Source: Curtobacterium poinsettiae
Lineage (GTDB): Bacteria; Actinomycetota; Actinomycetes; Actinomycetales; Microbacteriaceae
Length of the DNA stretch: 64,000 bases
Direction of reading: 5' to 3'
Assembly: GCF_025677645.1 (NCBI RefSeq)
Contig: NZ_CP106879.1
Location: 3,348,001 to 3,412,000 of the forward strand
Every line of letters starts with the position of its first letter. Positions within the stretch are counted from its first letter, which is position 1. This document shows positions 32,542 to 41,691 of the stretch, in pieces. A model generated the notes under the pieces. It was not told the origin of the DNA, did not search any database, and was given only the letters and a program-made list of their open reading frames with translations. The position numbers and the translations under genes were made by a program.

Positions 32542-33327
32542 TCACAGCGCCGCGGGCTCCTCGTCGAACACCTCGGCCAGGAACACCCGGAGTGCCTGCC
32601 ACGACCGGCGATCGGCACGCTCCTGGTACTGCGCGCCGTGGTCCGGGGCGTCGGTGCCGGGTACGGCGAACGCGTGCATCGCGCCCGAGTACGTCACGAC
32701 CTGCCAGTCGACGTCCGGCGCCGCTCGCATCTCGTCCTGCCACGCGTGCACGGCCTCGTCCGGCACGACGGGGTCGGCGCCCCCGGTGAGGACGAGCAGC
32801 TTCGCCCGGATGTCCGCGGCGTCCGAGGGGTCGTGCGCGATGAGGCCGCCGTGGAACGCCACGGCACCGACCAGGTCGGCCCCGGTCCGTGCGAGTTCGA
32901 GTGCGGTCGAGCCACCGAAGCAGTAGCCCATCACCACGACGCGGGCGGGGTCGACGTCCGGGTCGGCGAGCAGTCGCTCGAGCCCGGCAGTGGCGCGGGC
33001 GCGCAGCAGGGGCAGGTCCTGGTAGAAACCGCCGGCGACCTGGGCCGCGGTGTCGTCACCGGGCCGGACGCCGGCTCCGTAGATGTCCGCGCCGAACGCG
33101 ACGTAGCCGAGCCTGGCGAGCATCGTCACCCGTGCCTCGACGTGCTCGTTCACGCCGTGCCAGTCGTGCACGACGAGGACGGCCGGACGACGGCCCGCGA
33201 TTGCGGCGTCCTTCGCGAGCACACCGAGCAGTTCGGTGCCCTCGTGGTCGTAGGGGACGTCGTCGACACGGATGTCGGCGCCGGCGGGTTCGGGAACGGT
33301 CTGCAGGACGTCGTCGGTGGTGTTCAC
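32542..33327 (-). CDS. Dienelactone hydrolase family protein
   Basis: A 261-residue alpha/beta-hydrolase. The nucleophile is Cys 136 in GYCFGG, as in dienelactone hydrolase, with Asp in TGGADPVVP and His in GAMHAF completing the triad. The N-terminal VLVVHDWHGVNEHVE segment is the oxyanion region. Many members hydrolyse lactones or esters other than dienelactone, and there is no aromatic-catabolism cluster here, so the substrate is open. GTG start; TAGCGT ends eight bases before it and no Shine-Dalgarno sequence is seen. Confidence 0.9.
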   Translation of the reverse strand: MNTTDDVLQTVPEPAGADIRVDDVPYDHEGTELLGVLAKDAAIAGRRPAVLVVHDWHGVNEHVEARVTMLARLGYVAFGADIYGAGVRPGDDTAAQVAGGFYQDLPLLRARATAGLERLLADPDVDPARVVVMGYCFGGSTALELARTGADLVGAVAFHGGLIAHDPSDAADIRAKLLVLTGGADPVVPDEAVHAWQDEMRAAPDVDWQVVTYSGAMHAFAVPGTDAPDHGAQYQERADRRSWQALRVFLAEVFDEEPAAL

Positions 33328-33356
33328 GTCGCCCGACGCTACGCCGCCGCTCGGGC

Positions 33357-34778
33357 TCAGGCCTCGATGTTGTCCCAGCCGTCGGGGCCGACGGATCCGG
33401 CGGCGTACTCGTCGAGGGGCGCTTCACCGGCCTTCCACGCGTCGAGGAACGGCCCGACGACCTTCCAGCCCTGCACGGCGCTGTCACCGCGCACCGACAG
33501 CGTGGCGTCGCCCTCGAGCACGCCGGCCAGCACCTCGCCGTAGGCACTCAGGCGCCCAGGGTTGAAGGTCACCTCGAGGCTCGTGTGGTCGATCGTGTAC
33601 GGGTCACCGGCGCCGTTGACGTTGAGCTCGAGCTGCATCTCGTCCGGGGCGATCCAGATGCGCAGCCGGTCCGGCAGCTCGGTGCCGGTGAGCCCCTCGG
33701 GCACGTGCGGGGAGTCCTTGAACGTGATGACGATCTCGCGGCGCTGTGCGGCGAGCGCCTTGCCGGACCGCAGGGTGAACGGGACGCCGGCCCAGCGCCA
33801 GTTCGCGATCTCCAGGGTGAGCTGGGCGAGGGTCTCGGTGCCGAGCGACGGGTCCACGCCGTCCTCGTCGACGTACGACGGCAGCTCGCGGTCGCCGACG
33901 GTGCCGGCGGTGTACCGGGCGCGCTTGCCCGCGGCGACGACGTTGCCGCCCCACGGCCGGACGGCCCGCAGCACGAGCTCCTTCTGGGTGCGCAGGTCGT
34001 CGGCCTTGATCGAGGCGGGGGCCTCCATGGCGACGACGGCCATCACCTGCAGCAGGTGGCTCTGGATCATGTCGGTGAGCGCCCCGGCCTTGTCGTAGTA
34101 GCGCGCCCGGCCCTCGAGCCCGAGGGTCTCGTCGTAGACGATGTCGACGCGCTCGACGTGCTGCGACGACAGCAGCGGCTCGATGATGCGGTTGGCGAAG
34201 CGCAGTCCGAGCAGGTTGAGCACGGTGGAGCGGCCGAGGAAGTGGTCGACGCGGTGGATGCGCTCCTCGGGGATGAACGAGTGCAGCAGGTCGTTGAGGT
34301 GCGAGGCGCTGCCGGCGTCGGTGCCGAACGGCTTCTCGAGCGCCAGCCGGGTGCCGGCGGGCAGGTCGAGGTGCGCGAGCTGCTCACAGCTCTTCTCGGT
34401 GACCGCCGGGGGCAGCGCGAAGTAGATCGCGGGGTCGTGCTCGCACGCGGCGAGCAGTGCGCGCAGGTCGTCCGGGTCGGTGACGTCGGCCTTCCGGTAG
34501 GTCGAGGCGTCGACCACGGCCTGCAGTCGCTCCGGCAGCGCCGTGTCACCGGAGGCGCCCTCGTCCTCCTCGTTCTTCGACGCCTGCGCGTTCTCGAAGG
34601 ACTCGCGTACCTGCGCCTTCCAATCGGCGTCGGACAGGTCCTCGACACCGGCCCCGACGAGCTGGACGTCCCAGTCGTCCTTCACCTGGAGCAGGGTCGC
34701 GAGGCCGGGCAGGAGCAGGCGCTTGGACAGGTCGCCGCTGGCTCCGAGGATGAGCAGGCTGGTCTGGAGGCTCGACAT
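33357..34778 (-). CDS. zwf: Glucose-6-phosphate dehydrogenase
   Basis: A 473-residue enzyme of the oxidative pentose phosphate pathway, glucose 6-phosphate to 6-phosphogluconolactone. The NADP site is LLILGASGDLSKRLLLPG at the N-terminus. The substrate and catalytic site is RVDHFLGRSTVLNLLGLRFAN near residue 185, with the catalytic His of DHFLG; EKPFG lies before it. The second domain (QSHLLQVMAVVAMEAP, FTLRSGKAL) is complete. In the usual RIDHYLGKE motif the Lys-Glu following is replaced by Arg-Ser, as in a divergent paralogue group. An ATG at 34796 is possible, but TACCGT lies seven bases before 34778. It stands outside a tal/opcA operon, so it may be a second copy. Confidence 0.9.
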   Translation of the reverse strand: MSSLQTSLLILGASGDLSKRLLLPGLATLLQVKDDWDVQLVGAGVEDLSDADWKAQVRESFENAQASKNEEDEGASGDTALPERLQAVVDASTYRKADVTDPDDLRALLAACEHDPAIYFALPPAVTEKSCEQLAHLDLPAGTRLALEKPFGTDAGSASHLNDLLHSFIPEERIHRVDHFLGRSTVLNLLGLRFANRIIEPLLSSQHVERVDIVYDETLGLEGRARYYDKAGALTDMIQSHLLQVMAVVAMEAPASIKADDLRTQKELVLRAVRPWGGNVVAAGKRARYTAGTVGDRELPSYVDEDGVDPSLGTETLAQLTLEIANWRWAGVPFTLRSGKALAAQRREIVITFKDSPHVPEGLTGTELPDRLRIWIAPDEMQLELNVNGAGDPYTIDHTSLEVTFNPGRLSAYGEVLAGVLEGDATLSVRGDSAVQGWKVVGPFLDAWKAGEAPLDEYAAGSVGPDGWDNIEA

Positions 34779-34854
34779 GCTGCAGACGGTACTCATCGGC
34801 CCCGGTGGATGACCGGGCCGCTACGGTGGTGTCATTCCGGCGCGAGGGAGCACC

Positions 34855-36012
34855 ATGAGCAGTGGGTACGAAGGGCGACGCCTCCGTGTCGCCGTGGTCG
34901 GGACGGGCATGATCGCCGGCGTCCACGCCCGGGCGGCCCGGGCCTCCGGTGCCGAGGTCCTCGGTGTGCTCGGTCGGAACGCCGCCCGCTCCGAGCAGGT
35001 GGCGGCGCAGCTCGACCTGCCCCGTGGTTACGCCTCCCTCGACGAGGTCATCGCCGACGCCCCCGACGTCGTGCACATCTGCACCCCGAACGACCAGCAC
35101 CACCCGCAGGCGCTCGCAGTGATCGCGGCCGGCATCAACGTGGTGTGCGAGAAGCCCCTGGCGATCGACCCCGCGCAGGCCGCCGAGCTCGTCGCCGCCG
35201 CAGCCGAGGCCGGTGTCGTGGCCACCGTGCCGTTCGTGTACCGGTACCACCCGATGGTCCGCGAGATCCGGGCGCGCATCGCCGACGGGGAGCTCGGCCG
35301 GCTGCTCGCGGTGCACGGCCACTACCTGCAGGACTGGATGCTCGACGAGGACGCCTCGAGCTGGCGGGTCGACCCGACCTCGAGCGGGCTGTCCCGCGCG
35401 TTCGCCGACATCGGCTCGCACTGGTGCGACCTGGTCGAGTTCGTCACGGGCGAGCGCTTCGCCTCGGTGTCCGCCGCGACCGACATCGTCTACCCGACGC
35501 GGCCGGCGGCGTCCGGTCCGTCGTTCTCCGGCTCCCCCGACCCGGACCCGGTGGCCGACGCGGCCGAGCGTGCCGAGGTCACCACCGAGGACACCGCCGT
35601 CGCCACCTTCCGCACCGCCACGGGCCGCATCGGGAACGTCGTGATCTCGCAGGTAGCATCGGGCCGCAAGAACCGCCTGTGGTTCGAGGTCGACGGCACC
35701 CGCGGCAGCGCGGCGTTCGACCAGGAGCAGCCCGAGTCGGCGTGGTTCGGCAACGAGCGCGGCGCGCAGATCGTGGTCCGCGACCCGTCGCAGGGGTACC
35801 CGGACCAGCGCCGGCTGGCGATCGTGCCGGCCGGGCACCCGCAGGGGTACCTCGACGCCTTCGCGGCGTTCGTCGCCGACACCTACACCGCGGTCCGCAC
35901 CGGGGTGGTCCCCGACGGGCTGCCGACGTTCGCGGACGGCGCCCGCTCCGCCGACATCATCGAGGCCGTGATCGGCAGCGCGGCCGAGACGACCTGGCGG
36001 GAGATCCGGTGA
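34855..36012 (+). CDS. Gfo/Idh/MocA-family oxidoreductase
   Basis: A 385-residue NAD(P)-dependent sugar or inositol dehydrogenase. The Rossmann fold begins with VAVVGTGMIAGVHARAAR at residues 12-29, and the family signature CEKPLAIDPAQA contains the catalytic Lys near residue 102. The C-terminal alpha/beta domain has SRAFADIGSHWCDLVEF with the conserved Asp and His of the active site. GAGGGAG precedes the ATG by 5 bases. The stop overlaps the start of the sugar isomerase gene (GTGA). The two probably process one sugar or cyclitol; substrate unknown. Confidence 0.92.
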   Translation: MSSGYEGRRLRVAVVGTGMIAGVHARAARASGAEVLGVLGRNAARSEQVAAQLDLPRGYASLDEVIADAPDVVHICTPNDQHHPQALAVIAAGINVVCEKPLAIDPAQAAELVAAAAEAGVVATVPFVYRYHPMVREIRARIADGELGRLLAVHGHYLQDWMLDEDASSWRVDPTSSGLSRAFADIGSHWCDLVEFVTGERFASVSAATDIVYPTRPAASGPSFSGSPDPDPVADAAERAEVTTEDTAVATFRTATGRIGNVVISQVASGRKNRLWFEVDGTRGSAAFDQEQPESAWFGNERGAQIVVRDPSQGYPDQRRLAIVPAGHPQGYLDAFAAFVADTYTAVRTGVVPDGLPTFADGARSADIIEAVIGSAAETTWREIR

Positions 36013-36935
36013 AGCTCGGCATGCTGACCGCCTGCCTGCCCGGCTGGTCGCTCGACCGGATTGCCGGGTTCGCCCAGCAGCAGGGCTACGAGCGGCTCGA
36101 GGTCGCCGTCTGGCCGGGCACCGGCGGCCGCGACTTCGAAGCGGCGCACCTGCCGGTCGCCACCTTCACCGACGAGGACGCCCTGGCCACCCGCGCCCTG
36201 CTCGACCGCACCGGCCTCGAGATCTCCGCGCTCGCGTACTACGAGAACAACCTGCACCAGGACCCGGAGCACCGGGCGGCGGTGCGGACCCACCTGAAGC
36301 ACGCGATCGACACGGCGCAGACACTCGGCATCCCGTACGTCGGCACCTTCATCGGGCGCGACACCACGAAGTCCGTCCGCGAGAACATGGCCGAGGGGAA
36401 CCGGGTCCTGCCCGAGCTCGTCGACTACGCCGGCGAGCGCGGTGTGCGGCTCGTCATCGAGAACTGCGTGATGGAGGGCTGGCACCCGGACGGGTACCCC
36501 GGCAACATCGCGTACTCCCCCGAGCTCTGGGGCTGGGTGACGGATCTGGGCTTCGGGCTGAACTGGGACCCGTCGCACCTGACGTGGATCGGCATCGACC
36601 CGGTCGAGACGATCCTGCCGTTCGCCGAGCACATCGTGCACGCCCAGGCGAAGGACCTCGAACTGTTCCCCAGGAAGCGCAACGAGTACGGGTTCTTCGG
36701 CAAGGTCGACAAGGCCGACGACCCGTGGGACATGGGCTGGTGGCGGTTCCGCGTGCCGGGTCGCGGTGTCGTGGACTGGCCGCGCGTCGTCGACCGCCTC
36801 TACGAGGCGGGCTTCGACGGCACGCTGAGCGTCGAGCACGAGGACCCGCTCTGGGGCGGCACCGACGACAGGGTGCTCGAGGGGCTGCGCATCGCGCACC
36901 GCACGCTCCGTCCGCTGATCGCGCAGGAGCAGTAG
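36009..36935 (+). CDS. Sugar phosphate isomerase/epimerase (xylose isomerase-like TIM barrel)
   Basis: A 308-residue AP-endonuclease-2-fold protein. Metal-binding residues are likely Glu in LVIENCVMEGWHPDG, Asp and His in LNWDPSHLTWIG, His in IVHAQAKDLE and Glu in LSVEHEDPLW. These are typical for divalent-metal-dependent keto-sugar isomerases. The GTG start overlaps the upstream stop. It forms a two-gene unit with the Gfo/Idh/MocA enzyme, ended by a strong terminator. Confidence 0.92.
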   Translation: MKLGMLTACLPGWSLDRIAGFAQQQGYERLEVAVWPGTGGRDFEAAHLPVATFTDEDALATRALLDRTGLEISALAYYENNLHQDPEHRAAVRTHLKHAIDTAQTLGIPYVGTFIGRDTTKSVRENMAEGNRVLPELVDYAGERGVRLVIENCVMEGWHPDGYPGNIAYSPELWGWVTDLGFGLNWDPSHLTWIGIDPVETILPFAEHIVHAQAKDLELFPRKRNEYGFFGKVDKADDPWDMGWWRFRVPGRGVVDWPRVVDRLYEAGFDGTLSVEHEDPLWGGTDDRVLEGLRIAHRTLRPLIAQEQ

Positions 36936-36970
36936 CGAGCACCCACCGGCAACGAGCACATGGCCCTGGT

Positions 36971-37022
36971 CTGGAGGCCCGGATCACGTGACCGACGTCG
37001 GTCACGTGATCCGCGCCTCCAG
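36971..37022. terminator. Terminator of the GGAGGC family after the isomerase gene
   Basis: A 26-bp stem (36971-36996 with 36997-37022), nearly perfect with one internal mismatch region, CTGGAGGC/GCCTCCAG at the base and GGATCACGTGACC in the upper part. It begins 36 bases after the stop codon. Confidence 0.85.
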
Positions 37023-37069
37023 TCCGGTGCCTGTGAACGGACCCGTGCGCGCCCGCGCACGCTGGTGCC

Positions 37070-38884
37070 ATGAGCACGACCGTGAGCGACTTCGTCATCG
37101 ACCGCATCAAGGCGTGGGGGGTCTCCCGCGTGTTCGGGTACCCCGGCGACGGGATCGGCGCCTTCGACGGCGCGCTCGGCAAGGCGGCGTCGACGGGCGA
37201 CGGCCTGGAGTACGTCCGCCCCACGCACGAGGAGATCGCGGCGCTGATGGCGACCGCGCACGCGAAGTTCACCGGCGAGGTCGGGGTCTGCGTCGCGACG
37301 TCGAGTCCCGGTGCCTTCCACCTGCTGAACGGGCTGTACGACGCGCAGATGGACAACCAGCCGGTGGTGGCGATCGTCGGCCAGCAGGGGCTCGCGGCGA
37401 TGGGATCGTTCACGCAGCAGGAGTCGAACCTGGAGCGCGTGTTCGCCGACGTCGCCTGCTACGTGCAGACGGTGGCCACGCCCGAGGCCGTCGGCGTGGT
37501 GCTCGACACCGCGTTCCGCACGGCATCGCTCCGCAAGCAGCCGGCCGTCGTCGTGCTGCCCCACGACGTGCAGGCGATGGCGTACGACGCGCCGCCGCTG
37601 GAGCACTGGGCCTCGCGGTCGAGCGACGTCCCCGCGTCCACCCGGATCACGCCGCCCGCCGACGAGGTCCGGAAGATGGCGGAGATCATCAACGCCGGGT
37701 CGAAGGTGACGTTCCTGGTCGGTGCGGGTGCGCGCGGTGCGACGGCCCAGGTGCTCGCCGCCGCCGAGAAGGCGGGTGCGGGGATCATCACGGCACTCCG
37801 CGGCAAGGACGTGATCCCGTCCGACGTGCCGTACCACTCGCAGCAGCTCGGGCTGCTCGGGTCGCTGCCGTCGCTGCACCAGATCCGCGACTGCGACACC
37901 CTCGTGCTGCTCGGCACGAACTACCCGTACGGCGAGTACATGCCGAAGACGGGGCAGGCCCGGGGCATCCAGGTCGACATCAAGCCGGAGCAGCTCGGCC
38001 TGCGGTACCCGACCGAGCTGAACCTGTGGGGCGATGTCGGCTCGACGCTCGACGCGGTGCTCCCGCTGCTCGAGCAGAAGACCGACAGGTCCTTCCAGCA
38101 GACCGTCGCCGACGAGATGCGCGAGTGGGAGTCGGAGATGCGTGCGCAGTCCGAGGTCGCCTACGACGACGGCGTGAACCCGCGCCGGGTGATCCAGGCC
38201 GTGAACGACCGGCTGCCCGACGGCGTCACGGTCACCGCCGACGCCGGCACGACGGCCGACTGGTACGGCCACCACATCCGGCTGCGCGAGGGCATGCGCG
38301 GCGACATGTCCGGCCGCCTCGCGACGATGCTCGCAGCCATGCCGTACGCGGTGACGGCGAAGTTCGCGTTCCCGGACCGCCCGGCGGTGTGCACGATCGG
38401 CGACGGGGCCTTCCAGATGCTCGGCATGAACGAGCTGATCACCGTGAAGAAGTACCTGGCGGCCTGGCCGAACCAGCAGCTCGTCATCGTGGTCATGCAC
38501 AACGACGACCTCGGCCAGGTGTCGTGGGAGATGCGCACCGAGGACGGCAACCCGATGTGGCGCGGCTCGCAGGACGTCGAGTCGATCGACTACGCCGGGT
38601 ACGCGACGCTGCTCGGGTTCCAGGGCATCGCGGTGCACGAGGACTCCGAGGTCGAGGCGGCGGTCGAGCGGGCCTTCGCGCACCAGGGGGTCACCCTGAT
38701 CGACGCGTACGTCAGCCGGAGCGTCCCGCCGCTGCCCCCGCACATCACGAAGGAGTACGCGATCAACACGGCGAAGAGCCTGCTGAAGGGTGACCCGGTC
38801 GAGTTCGACGTCGTGAAGGACTCCGCCAAGGCGATGGCGACCGAGGTCACCGAGCGGGTGAAGGGGGCGCTCGGCCGCGACTGA
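37070..38884 (+). CDS. Thiamine pyrophosphate enzyme, pyruvate oxidase-like
   Basis: A 604-residue enzyme with the three-domain architecture of the acetolactate synthase/pyruvate oxidase family. The catalytic Glu lies in RPTHEEIAALMA near residue 52, the central FAD/nucleotide-type domain covers about 190-340, and the TPP-binding motif runs from GDGAFQMLGMNELITVKKY to HNDDLGQVSWE near 443-485. The N-terminal VFGYPGDGIGAFDGAL wording matches pyruvate oxidases and related TPP-requiring enzymes rather than biosynthetic acetolactate synthase. The short C-terminus has no membrane-binding helix like PoxB of E. coli. Conversion of pyruvate to acetate or acetyl phosphate is the best guess. Standalone gene. 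Confidence 0.87.
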   Translation: MSTTVSDFVIDRIKAWGVSRVFGYPGDGIGAFDGALGKAASTGDGLEYVRPTHEEIAALMATAHAKFTGEVGVCVATSSPGAFHLLNGLYDAQMDNQPVVAIVGQQGLAAMGSFTQQESNLERVFADVACYVQTVATPEAVGVVLDTAFRTASLRKQPAVVVLPHDVQAMAYDAPPLEHWASRSSDVPASTRITPPADEVRKMAEIINAGSKVTFLVGAGARGATAQVLAAAEKAGAGIITALRGKDVIPSDVPYHSQQLGLLGSLPSLHQIRDCDTLVLLGTNYPYGEYMPKTGQARGIQVDIKPEQLGLRYPTELNLWGDVGSTLDAVLPLLEQKTDRSFQQTVADEMREWESEMRAQSEVAYDDGVNPRRVIQAVNDRLPDGVTVTADAGTTADWYGHHIRLREGMRGDMSGRLATMLAAMPYAVTAKFAFPDRPAVCTIGDGAFQMLGMNELITVKKYLAAWPNQQLVIVVMHNDDLGQVSWEMRTEDGNPMWRGSQDVESIDYAGYATLLGFQGIAVHEDSEVEAAVERAFAHQGVTLIDAYVSRSVPPLPPHITKEYAINTAKSLLKGDPVEFDVVKDSAKAMATEVTERVKGALGRD

Positions 38885-38986
38885 ACCAGGTCGGGCGGGC
38901 CCAGGGGGACGGCCGTGTGAACGTCATGTGACGACTTGCGACGGGGTCTGGCGGGTCGCCTGTGCGTCTTCGTAGGTTCGACGGCG

Positions 38987-41371
38987 ATGAACACTTCCCA
39001 CACCACCGGAACCGCCGGTGCGACGACCCGACGACGCCTCGGCGCCGGCGCGGCCCTCGCCACCGCCGGGGTCCTGGTCGCACTGTCCGTCCCGTCCGCA
39101 GCCGTCGCCGCCGAGGGCGACACGACGATCGACATCATCGACGTCAACGACTTCCACGGTCGCATCGAGTCCGAGGGCACCGCCGCCGACAAGGCCGCCG
39201 GCGCCGCGAAGCTCGCCGGCGTCGTGCAGTCGTACCGCGAGGCCAACCCGAACACGATCTTCGCCAGCGTCGGCGACAACGTGGGCGCCTCGACCTTCAC
39301 CTCGCTCATCCAGCAGGACTCCCCCACGATCGACGCCCTGAACGCCATGGACCTCGACGTCAGCGCGATCGGCAACCACGAGCTCGACAAGGGCCAGGAC
39401 GACCTGACCGGCCGCATCGAGGACCGCGCCGACTGGCCGTACGTCTCGGCGAACATCGTCAAGGCCGGCACCACCGATCCCGCGTTCACGCCGTACTCCA
39501 TCGTGGAGAAGGGCGGCGTCAAGGTCGGCTTCATCGGTGCCACCACCGAGGACCTCATCCCCGGGCTCGTCAGCCCCGGCGGGGTCGAGGGCCTCGCGAT
39601 GGCCCCGATCGTCAGCCAGGTCAACCGGTACGCCGAGCAGCTCACCGACGGCAAGGACGACAACGGCGAGGCCGACGTGCTCGTCCTGCTCGTGCACGAG
39701 GGCGCCACCACGAGTGCGCTCACCGACGCCACCGGCACCGGCGCGTTCGGCAAGATCACCTCGGGCGTCTCGTCGAAGGTCTCGGCAATCGTGTCGGCGC
39801 ACACCCACGCGACGTACAACCACTCCATCGCCGGCCCCGACGGCACGAAGCGTCCGGTGATCCAGGCCGGGTCCTACGGGGTGAACCTCGGACACCTGCA
39901 GCTCACCGTGGACGCCGACAAGCAGCTCACCGGCATCACGTCCTCGGTCACCTCCGTCAACGAGGACAAGCGTGTCCCCGCCGACACCACCTCGGTCAAC
40001 GCCGTGAGCGACATCGTGACCGCCGCGAAGGCCGTCGCCGACGTCAAGGGTGGCGAGAAGCTCGGCAAGATCACGGGTGACCTGCGTCGCGCCGTGCAGT
40101 CCGACCGCAAGGCCGAGAACCGCGGCGGCGAGTCCGTCCTGGGCAATTACATCGCCGAGGTCCAGCGCAGCGCCACCGAGCGGAACGGCTCGCAGGTCGC
40201 CTTCATGAACCCGGGCGGTCTCCGCACCGACATGGTCTACGCGTCCAGCGGCGCCGGCGACCCGGACGGCACCGTCACCTACAAGGAGGCCGCGCTCGTC
40301 CAGCCGTTCGCCAACACCCTGGTGACGAAGGACATGACCGGCCAGCAGATCAAGAACGCCCTCGAGCAGCAGTGGCAGCCGGACGGCCTCGAGCGTCCGT
40401 TCCTGAAGCTCGGCGTCTCGGACGGTTTCGCGTACACCTACGACCCGTCGAAGGGCCGCGGCGAGCGCATCACCGCGATGACCCTCGACGGCAAGGCGAT
40501 CGCGCTGACCGACACCCTCAAGGTGACCGTCAACTCGTTCCTGTCGACCGGTGGCGACAACTTCGCCGCCTTCGCGACCGGCACGAACGTCGCCGACTCC
40601 GGCCAGGTCGACCTGCAGGCCCAGGTGGACTACTTCCTCGCCAACCCGAAGGTCACGCCCCCGGTCGACCAGCGCGCCGTCGGCGTCACGGTCACGCCGA
40701 CCCCGGCCGGTGGCTTCCAGCCCGGTGACGAGATCGAGCTCGACCTGTCGTCGCTCGTGTTCAGCAGCGAGGACCCGGCGGAGGCCGGCTCCGTCTCGGT
40801 CACCGCGGACGGCAAGGAGCTCGCATCGTCGGCGATCGACCCGACGATCACCGACAAGAACGACGAGCAGGGTCGCGCGACCCTGACCGTCACGGTCCCC
40901 GAGATCGAGGCCCCGGCGGCACGCGCTGCCGCCCGCACCGCCGGCTCCGTCTCGCTCGCCGCGGTGGCTGAGCCGGTCGCCACGACGGACGCTCCGCTCG
41001 TCGTCACCCTGCCGGGTGGCCAGACCGTCACCCTCGCCGTGACGATCCCGGTCGCCGCAGCGGTGGACCCGACGGACCCCACGGACCCGACCGACCCGAC
41101 GGACCCGGTCGACCCGACGCCGACGCCGACCCCGAACCCGGGCGGCGGGGTCGTCCCCGGGCCGGGCACGGGTGACGGTGACGACGCCGGCATCGGTGGC
41201 GTCGGCGGGACCGACGACGACCCGCGCGCCGGTGGCGACCTCGCCTACACGGGTGCGGACCTGACCGCTCCGGCGATCGCGGCCGGCCTGCTCCTGCTCG
41301 CCGGGATCACGGCACTCGTGGTCCTCCGCCGCAACCGCGCACGACGTGCCGCGACGGTCCTGACGGACTGA
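38987..41371 (+). CDS. Cell-wall-anchored 5'-nucleotidase/metallophosphoesterase with LAYTG sorting signal
   Basis: A 794-residue exported bifunctional nucleotidase. The signal peptide runs to the AAVAA near residue 42. The metallophosphatase domain has DVNDFHGR near 50, a GDNVGAS segment, GNHELDKG near 128 and SAHTHATY near 280. The 5'-nucleotidase C-terminal domain follows, from about 350 to 560. An Ig-like segment and a linker of repeated Thr-Asp-Pro units (about 690-715) lead to the sorting signal LAYTG near 752, a hydrophobic helix and RRNRARR. LAxTG is typical for class E sortases of actinobacteria; no sortase gene lies in the window. It would release phosphate and nucleosides from extracellular nucleotides. 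TAGGTT ends eight bases before the ATG. Confidence 0.93.
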   Translation: MNTSHTTGTAGATTRRRLGAGAALATAGVLVALSVPSAAVAAEGDTTIDIIDVNDFHGRIESEGTAADKAAGAAKLAGVVQSYREANPNTIFASVGDNVGASTFTSLIQQDSPTIDALNAMDLDVSAIGNHELDKGQDDLTGRIEDRADWPYVSANIVKAGTTDPAFTPYSIVEKGGVKVGFIGATTEDLIPGLVSPGGVEGLAMAPIVSQVNRYAEQLTDGKDDNGEADVLVLLVHEGATTSALTDATGTGAFGKITSGVSSKVSAIVSAHTHATYNHSIAGPDGTKRPVIQAGSYGVNLGHLQLTVDADKQLTGITSSVTSVNEDKRVPADTTSVNAVSDIVTAAKAVADVKGGEKLGKITGDLRRAVQSDRKAENRGGESVLGNYIAEVQRSATERNGSQVAFMNPGGLRTDMVYASSGAGDPDGTVTYKEAALVQPFANTLVTKDMTGQQIKNALEQQWQPDGLERPFLKLGVSDGFAYTYDPSKGRGERITAMTLDGKAIALTDTLKVTVNSFLSTGGDNFAAFATGTNVADSGQVDLQAQVDYFLANPKVTPPVDQRAVGVTVTPTPAGGFQPGDEIELDLSSLVFSSEDPAEAGSVSVTADGKELASSAIDPTITDKNDEQGRATLTVTVPEIEAPAARAAARTAGSVSLAAVAEPVATTDAPLVVTLPGGQTVTLAVTIPVAAAVDPTDPTDPTDPTDPVDPTPTPTPNPGGGVVPGPGTGDGDDAGIGGVGGTDDDPRAGGDLAYTGADLTAPAIAAGLLLLAGITALVVLRRNRARRAATVLTD

Positions 41372-41393
41372 CCTCGCGCCTGCGGGCACACAC

Positions 41394-41433
41394 GCGGACG
41401 GGCTGTCTCACCCTGGTGAGGCGGCCCGTCCGC
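41394..41433 (+). terminator. Terminator after the 5'-nucleotidase gene
   Basis: A 19-bp imperfect stem GCGGACGGGCTG-TCTCACC with its complement around a short loop, 22 bases after the stop. Confidence 0.75.
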
Positions 41434-41691
41434 ATCGGTCAGGAGGCCCGGAGCACGTCCGGCGCACGCGTCGCGCGACCCGGTGGTCACGGTTGCTGTC
41501 CCATCCCGGTCGATCACTGCGGATCCGCGGATCCGCGGGGTACTCTCGGGGTTGTCGCACCGCGACGCGTCGTGCCGGGTCGCTTTCAGCAAGTCGACGG
41601 TGGTTCCGTTCGGCGAGACTCCGCGACGCGGGCGTCCTCCGCCTCCAGGGAAACGGCGGAGGGCGCCCACTCCTGGAGTCAGCGACGCATC
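41434..41691. other. Intergenic region without a gene; hairpin near the end of the peroxidase gene
   Basis: The gap between the convergent nucleotidase and EfeB genes is 320 bases. A hairpin CCTCCGCC/GGCGGAGG (41636-41643 with 41655-41662) is a candidate terminator for the efe operon coming from the right. Two abutting CGGATCCG copies lie at 41520-41535. A TACTCT hexamer at 41541 has no usable start codon behind it. Frames open through this region continue into the EfeB gene on the other strand and look like shadows. Confidence 0.5.

Noticed and set aside
32889..36935. A 1348-residue protein ending with the isomerase
   Set aside because: The first thousand codons run opposite zwf or out of frame through the Gfo/Idh/MocA gene; only the part from 36009 is real.
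38924..41389. 821-codon minus-strand frame opposite the 5'-nucleotidase
   Set aside because: Antisense shadow; the plus-strand gene has signal peptide, catalytic motifs and sorting signal.
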